Below, in pieces: positions 7,285-9,118 of a stretch of DNA of 9,118 nt (the stretch's first letter is position 1; the number at the start of each line of letters is the position of its first letter). The notes under the pieces are model-generated. The model saw only the letters and a list, made by a program, of their open reading frames with translations. It was not told where the DNA came from and made no database searches. This DNA comes from CAXXFQ01 sp963674475 (GTDB lineage Bacteria > Planctomycetota > Planctomycetia > Pirellulales > Thermoguttaceae), in contig CAXXFQ010000016.1 of NCBI GenBank assembly GCA_963674475.2, forward strand, positions 1-9,118, in the 5' to 3' direction. A program made the translations under genes and the position numbers.

Positions 7285-8877
7285 TTAAACGCCTTCTTCG
7301 AGACGGACGTGCATCCCGTAGATGTCTTCGAAGAGCCGGTTCTTCATGGCCAGCGCTTTTCGTTCCAATAGTAAATCGGACGCTCCTTCGATGGTGACAA
7401 TCAAGTCGTCTCCGTGGCGTTCGAAATGGATGAGGTCGGCTTTATAGGATCGCCCGCGACAGATGGCGTCGGCGACGCGGATGATGGCGGCCAGCTTGTT
7501 GATCACCGCACGAGTTGCGCGAGGAAGAGAACCATAATCGTCGTGGGAGGGCAACGGTAACGCTTTGCGATGGTACCGGGCGACGTGGGCCACGATTTTG
7601 AGTTCGGAACGGTTGAGCCCGAAAATTTCCGAATGGGAGATGATGTAATAACTGTGTTTATGGTGGGCTTGGTTGGAAATGAAACCGCCCGCTTCGTGCA
7701 AGATGCCCGCGACCCGAAGGAGAAGTCGATAGCGATTGTCGAGACCGTGGTCACTTTGCAGTTCGTCGAAGAGCCGGACCGATAAGTTGGCTACCGATTC
7801 GGCGTGGTCCATGTCGACGTGAAACTTTTTTGCCAGCGTCGTTGCCGATTCGGTGATACTTTGCTCGATCGCTTTATCTTCGGTGCCGGTGACGTCTCGC
7901 GCCAGCTCTCCAAGGAGCCCGTCGCGCATCGAGGCGGTCGAAACGATCATCCGTTTGGCGTGGACGGTTTGCAGGAGAATCTGGTGCGTCAAGAGTGCGG
8001 GTAGAAGCGTCTCGACTTCGCCAAAAGGTAACCGGTATCGCTTGGCCAGCTCCTCGGGCGAGCGGCGTGTGCAATGGCGAACGAGCTGGTCAAATTGGTC
8101 GACTTGGATTTCCCAGAGCTCGTTTTCTCCTTTTTGTACGCCGATCTCGCGGGCGGCGAAGCGGGCGTCTCCCCCGATGGCGATCAGCGTGTCGATCGAA
8201 TCGGTGTCGACGCTATGGCGGAGTCGGGCCGATTCGTTGAGGATTTGTCGTCGGAACATCTTGGCCGACTGCTGGAGCGATTCGCCGCCCGTTCCGAGCA
8301 TCTCTTGAAGGCGAATCGATCCGATTCGAAGGCTTTGCGACGTCAGGATTTTTCCCTTGTCGAGGACCGTCACGAGGGTACTCCCGCCCCCGACGTCGAC
8401 GATCAACGATTTTCCCTTGGCCAGCGGAGAGCGTTTTCCTCCGCCAATTGCCTCGCGTACCGCGGTGACTGCCATACGGCTCTCTTCAGCCGGGGCGATG
8501 ACCTCGACATTGACGCCGGTCGCCATGAAAATTCGGTCCAACAGCGCGTCGGCGTTGCTGGCTTCCCGGACGGCGCTGGTCGCGACCGCTCGGATATTTT
8601 TGACCTCGTAGAGGCGAAGCATCTGGGCGTAATCACGGAAAATCGCCACCGTGGCACGCATACTTCGGCCCCCAAGTCGGCCGGTGCGGAACGCGTCTTG
8701 ACCGAGTCGAACGGCCCGTCGGAGTCGTTCCAAAGGGATTATCTTGCCCTTCGAGTCGACTTCGGCGATCACCATCCGGATCGAATTGACGCCCACGTCG
8801 ATCGCGGCGACCCGTTTGGGTGGTTCAATGGTCGTCGTCGGCAGTTTTTTTTCGGGTTTGGTTGAGAGGGGTACCAT
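7285..8877 (-). CDS. Ppx/GppA family phosphatase (exopolyphosphatase or pppGpp phosphatase) with C-terminal HD-like domain
   Basis: Enzymes of this family hydrolyse terminal phosphates of polyphosphate (Ppx) or pppGpp (GppA) in the cytoplasm, linking phosphate storage and the stringent response. From ATG 8877 the protein is 530 aa, close to the roughly 500-aa two-part enterobacterial enzymes. The sugar-kinase/Hsp70-like fold shows its phosphate loop AAIDVGVNS (24-32), VATSAVREASN (98-108), the catalytic-Glu region EESR (131-134) and the second phosphate loop VDVGGGST (160-167). RDGLL closes the second lobe. A C-terminal HD-like domain follows, with LHEAGG (His394-Glu395, Glu where HD enzymes have Asp), HHKHS (405-409) and RYHRKALP. 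The same features occur in E. coli Ppx and do not separate Ppx from GppA. A TTG at 8889 would add four residues; neither start has a clear ribosome binding site. The gene is convergent with oxidoreductase B and seems transcribed alone. Confidence 0.93.
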   Translation of the reverse strand: MVPLSTKPEKKLPTTTIEPPKRVAAIDVGVNSIRMVIAEVDSKGKIIPLERLRRAVRLGQDAFRTGRLGGRSMRATVAIFRDYAQMLRLYEVKNIRAVATSAVREASNADALLDRIFMATGVNVEVIAPAEESRMAVTAVREAIGGGKRSPLAKGKSLIVDVGGGSTLVTVLDKGKILTSQSLRIGSIRLQEMLGTGGESLQQSAKMFRRQILNESARLRHSVDTDSIDTLIAIGGDARFAAREIGVQKGENELWEIQVDQFDQLVRHCTRRSPEELAKRYRLPFGEVETLLPALLTHQILLQTVHAKRMIVSTASMRDGLLGELARDVTGTEDKAIEQSITESATTLAKKFHVDMDHAESVANLSVRLFDELQSDHGLDNRYRLLLRVAGILHEAGGFISNQAHHKHSYYIISHSEIFGLNRSELKIVAHVARYHRKALPLPSHDDYGSLPRATRAVINKLAAIIRVADAICRGRSYKADLIHFERHGDDLIVTIEGASDLLLERKALAMKNRLFEDIYGMHVRLEEGV

Positions 8878-8946
8878 TGAATTGGCCAAACGTGAAGAAA
8901 GGTGGGTAAATGGGTATTTTAAGTGTCGAGCGGCATTCTGTTTTTA

Positions 8947-8973
8947 CGGATGCCCCAAACGGGTGGTCATCCG
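8947..8973. repeat. Inverted repeat upstream of the Ppx/GppA gene
   Basis: CGGATG (8947-8952) pairs with CATCCG (8968-8973), with inner CCC/GGG pairing. No T-run follows on either strand, so it is not a standard terminator. It lies 70 nt upstream of the minus-strand gene and may be a leader stem-loop or a protein-binding site. Confidence 0.4.
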
Positions 8974-8981
8974 ATCTCAAC

Positions 8982-9022
8982 GAGGACCAGCCTTATCGTA
9001 ATTGTACCCCATTTGGGTCCTC
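8982..9022. repeat. Second inverted repeat upstream of the Ppx/GppA gene
   Basis: GAGGACC (8982-8988) and GGTCCTC (9016-9022) are perfect 7-bp inverted copies separated by 27 nt. The spacer contains TACAAT on the minus strand (9006-9001), a possible -10 box for the Ppx/GppA gene without a recognisable -35. An operator flanking that promoter is possible but unproven. The remainder up to 9118 shows nothing I can identify. Confidence 0.25.
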
Positions 9023-9118
9023 TATCGCTACGGCATTTTGGGGGAAACGTTTTGGAGCCTGTTTCAGGGGTGTTGTAGTGAGTCCCGGTCCCCGCTTTTC
9101 TAACCGTTTCAAACAGAA

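Noticed and set aside
8074..8865. 263-codon plus-strand open frame opposite the Ppx/GppA gene
   Set aside because: It is a shadow of the minus-strand gene, whose family motifs are unambiguous. The plus-strand translation has no recognisable domain.
8916..8921. TAAAAT on the minus strand as a -10 box for the Ppx/GppA gene
   Set aside because: There is no matching -35 at 16-18 bp. A single weak hexamer in AT-richer intergenic DNA is not enough.

Overview
The window looks like chromosomal DNA of a planctomycete, probably a Pirellulales-type bacterium. This is inferred from two twin-arginine-exported Gfo/Idh/MocA oxidoreductases of the kind greatly expanded in that phylum, a TAT-exported metallophosphoesterase, weak and irregular ribosome binding sites, moderately high GC and long leaders. 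No species can be named from the sequence alone. No phage, transposon, CRISPR, tRNA or rRNA signal was seen.

Layout, left to right. (1) 1-1713: a short upstream region with a TATAAT box, then an MnmE/TrmE-like GTPase. Its G domain is interrupted by a 225-bp in-frame GGTTCT hexanucleotide microsatellite encoding about 75 residues of Gly-Ser. (2) 1714-2549: a possibly structured leader, a GmhA-like SIS-domain sugar-phosphate isomerase, and a strong terminator. (3) 2550-4233: promoter, long leader, exported Gfo/Idh/MocA oxidoreductase A, terminator. (4) 4355-5540: a TAT-signal metallophosphoesterase of the purple-acid-phosphatase type, split by an apparent one-base frameshift just after the signal peptide. 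(5) 5541-7241: promoter, leader with a strong stem-loop, Gfo/Idh/MocA oxidoreductase B (a close paralogue of A), terminator. (6) 7285-8877, minus strand: a Ppx/GppA-type phosphatase with a C-terminal HD-like domain, convergent with B. (7) 8878-9118: non-coding, with two inverted repeats.

Each main gene appears to be its own transcription unit. A and B have matching promoters (TTGTTT, 17 bp, TATAAT) and related leaders, so they look like a duplication that carried its control region; the broken phosphoesterase lies between them. A and B, and the phosphoesterase if functional, would act outside the cytoplasm on sugars or phosphate esters. The GTPase, isomerase and Ppx/GppA protein are cytoplasmic, and nothing shows a shared pathway. 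I found no convincing new multi-gene system. The strongest oddities are the microsatellite inside the GTPase domain and the frameshift with an intact reading frame downstream.
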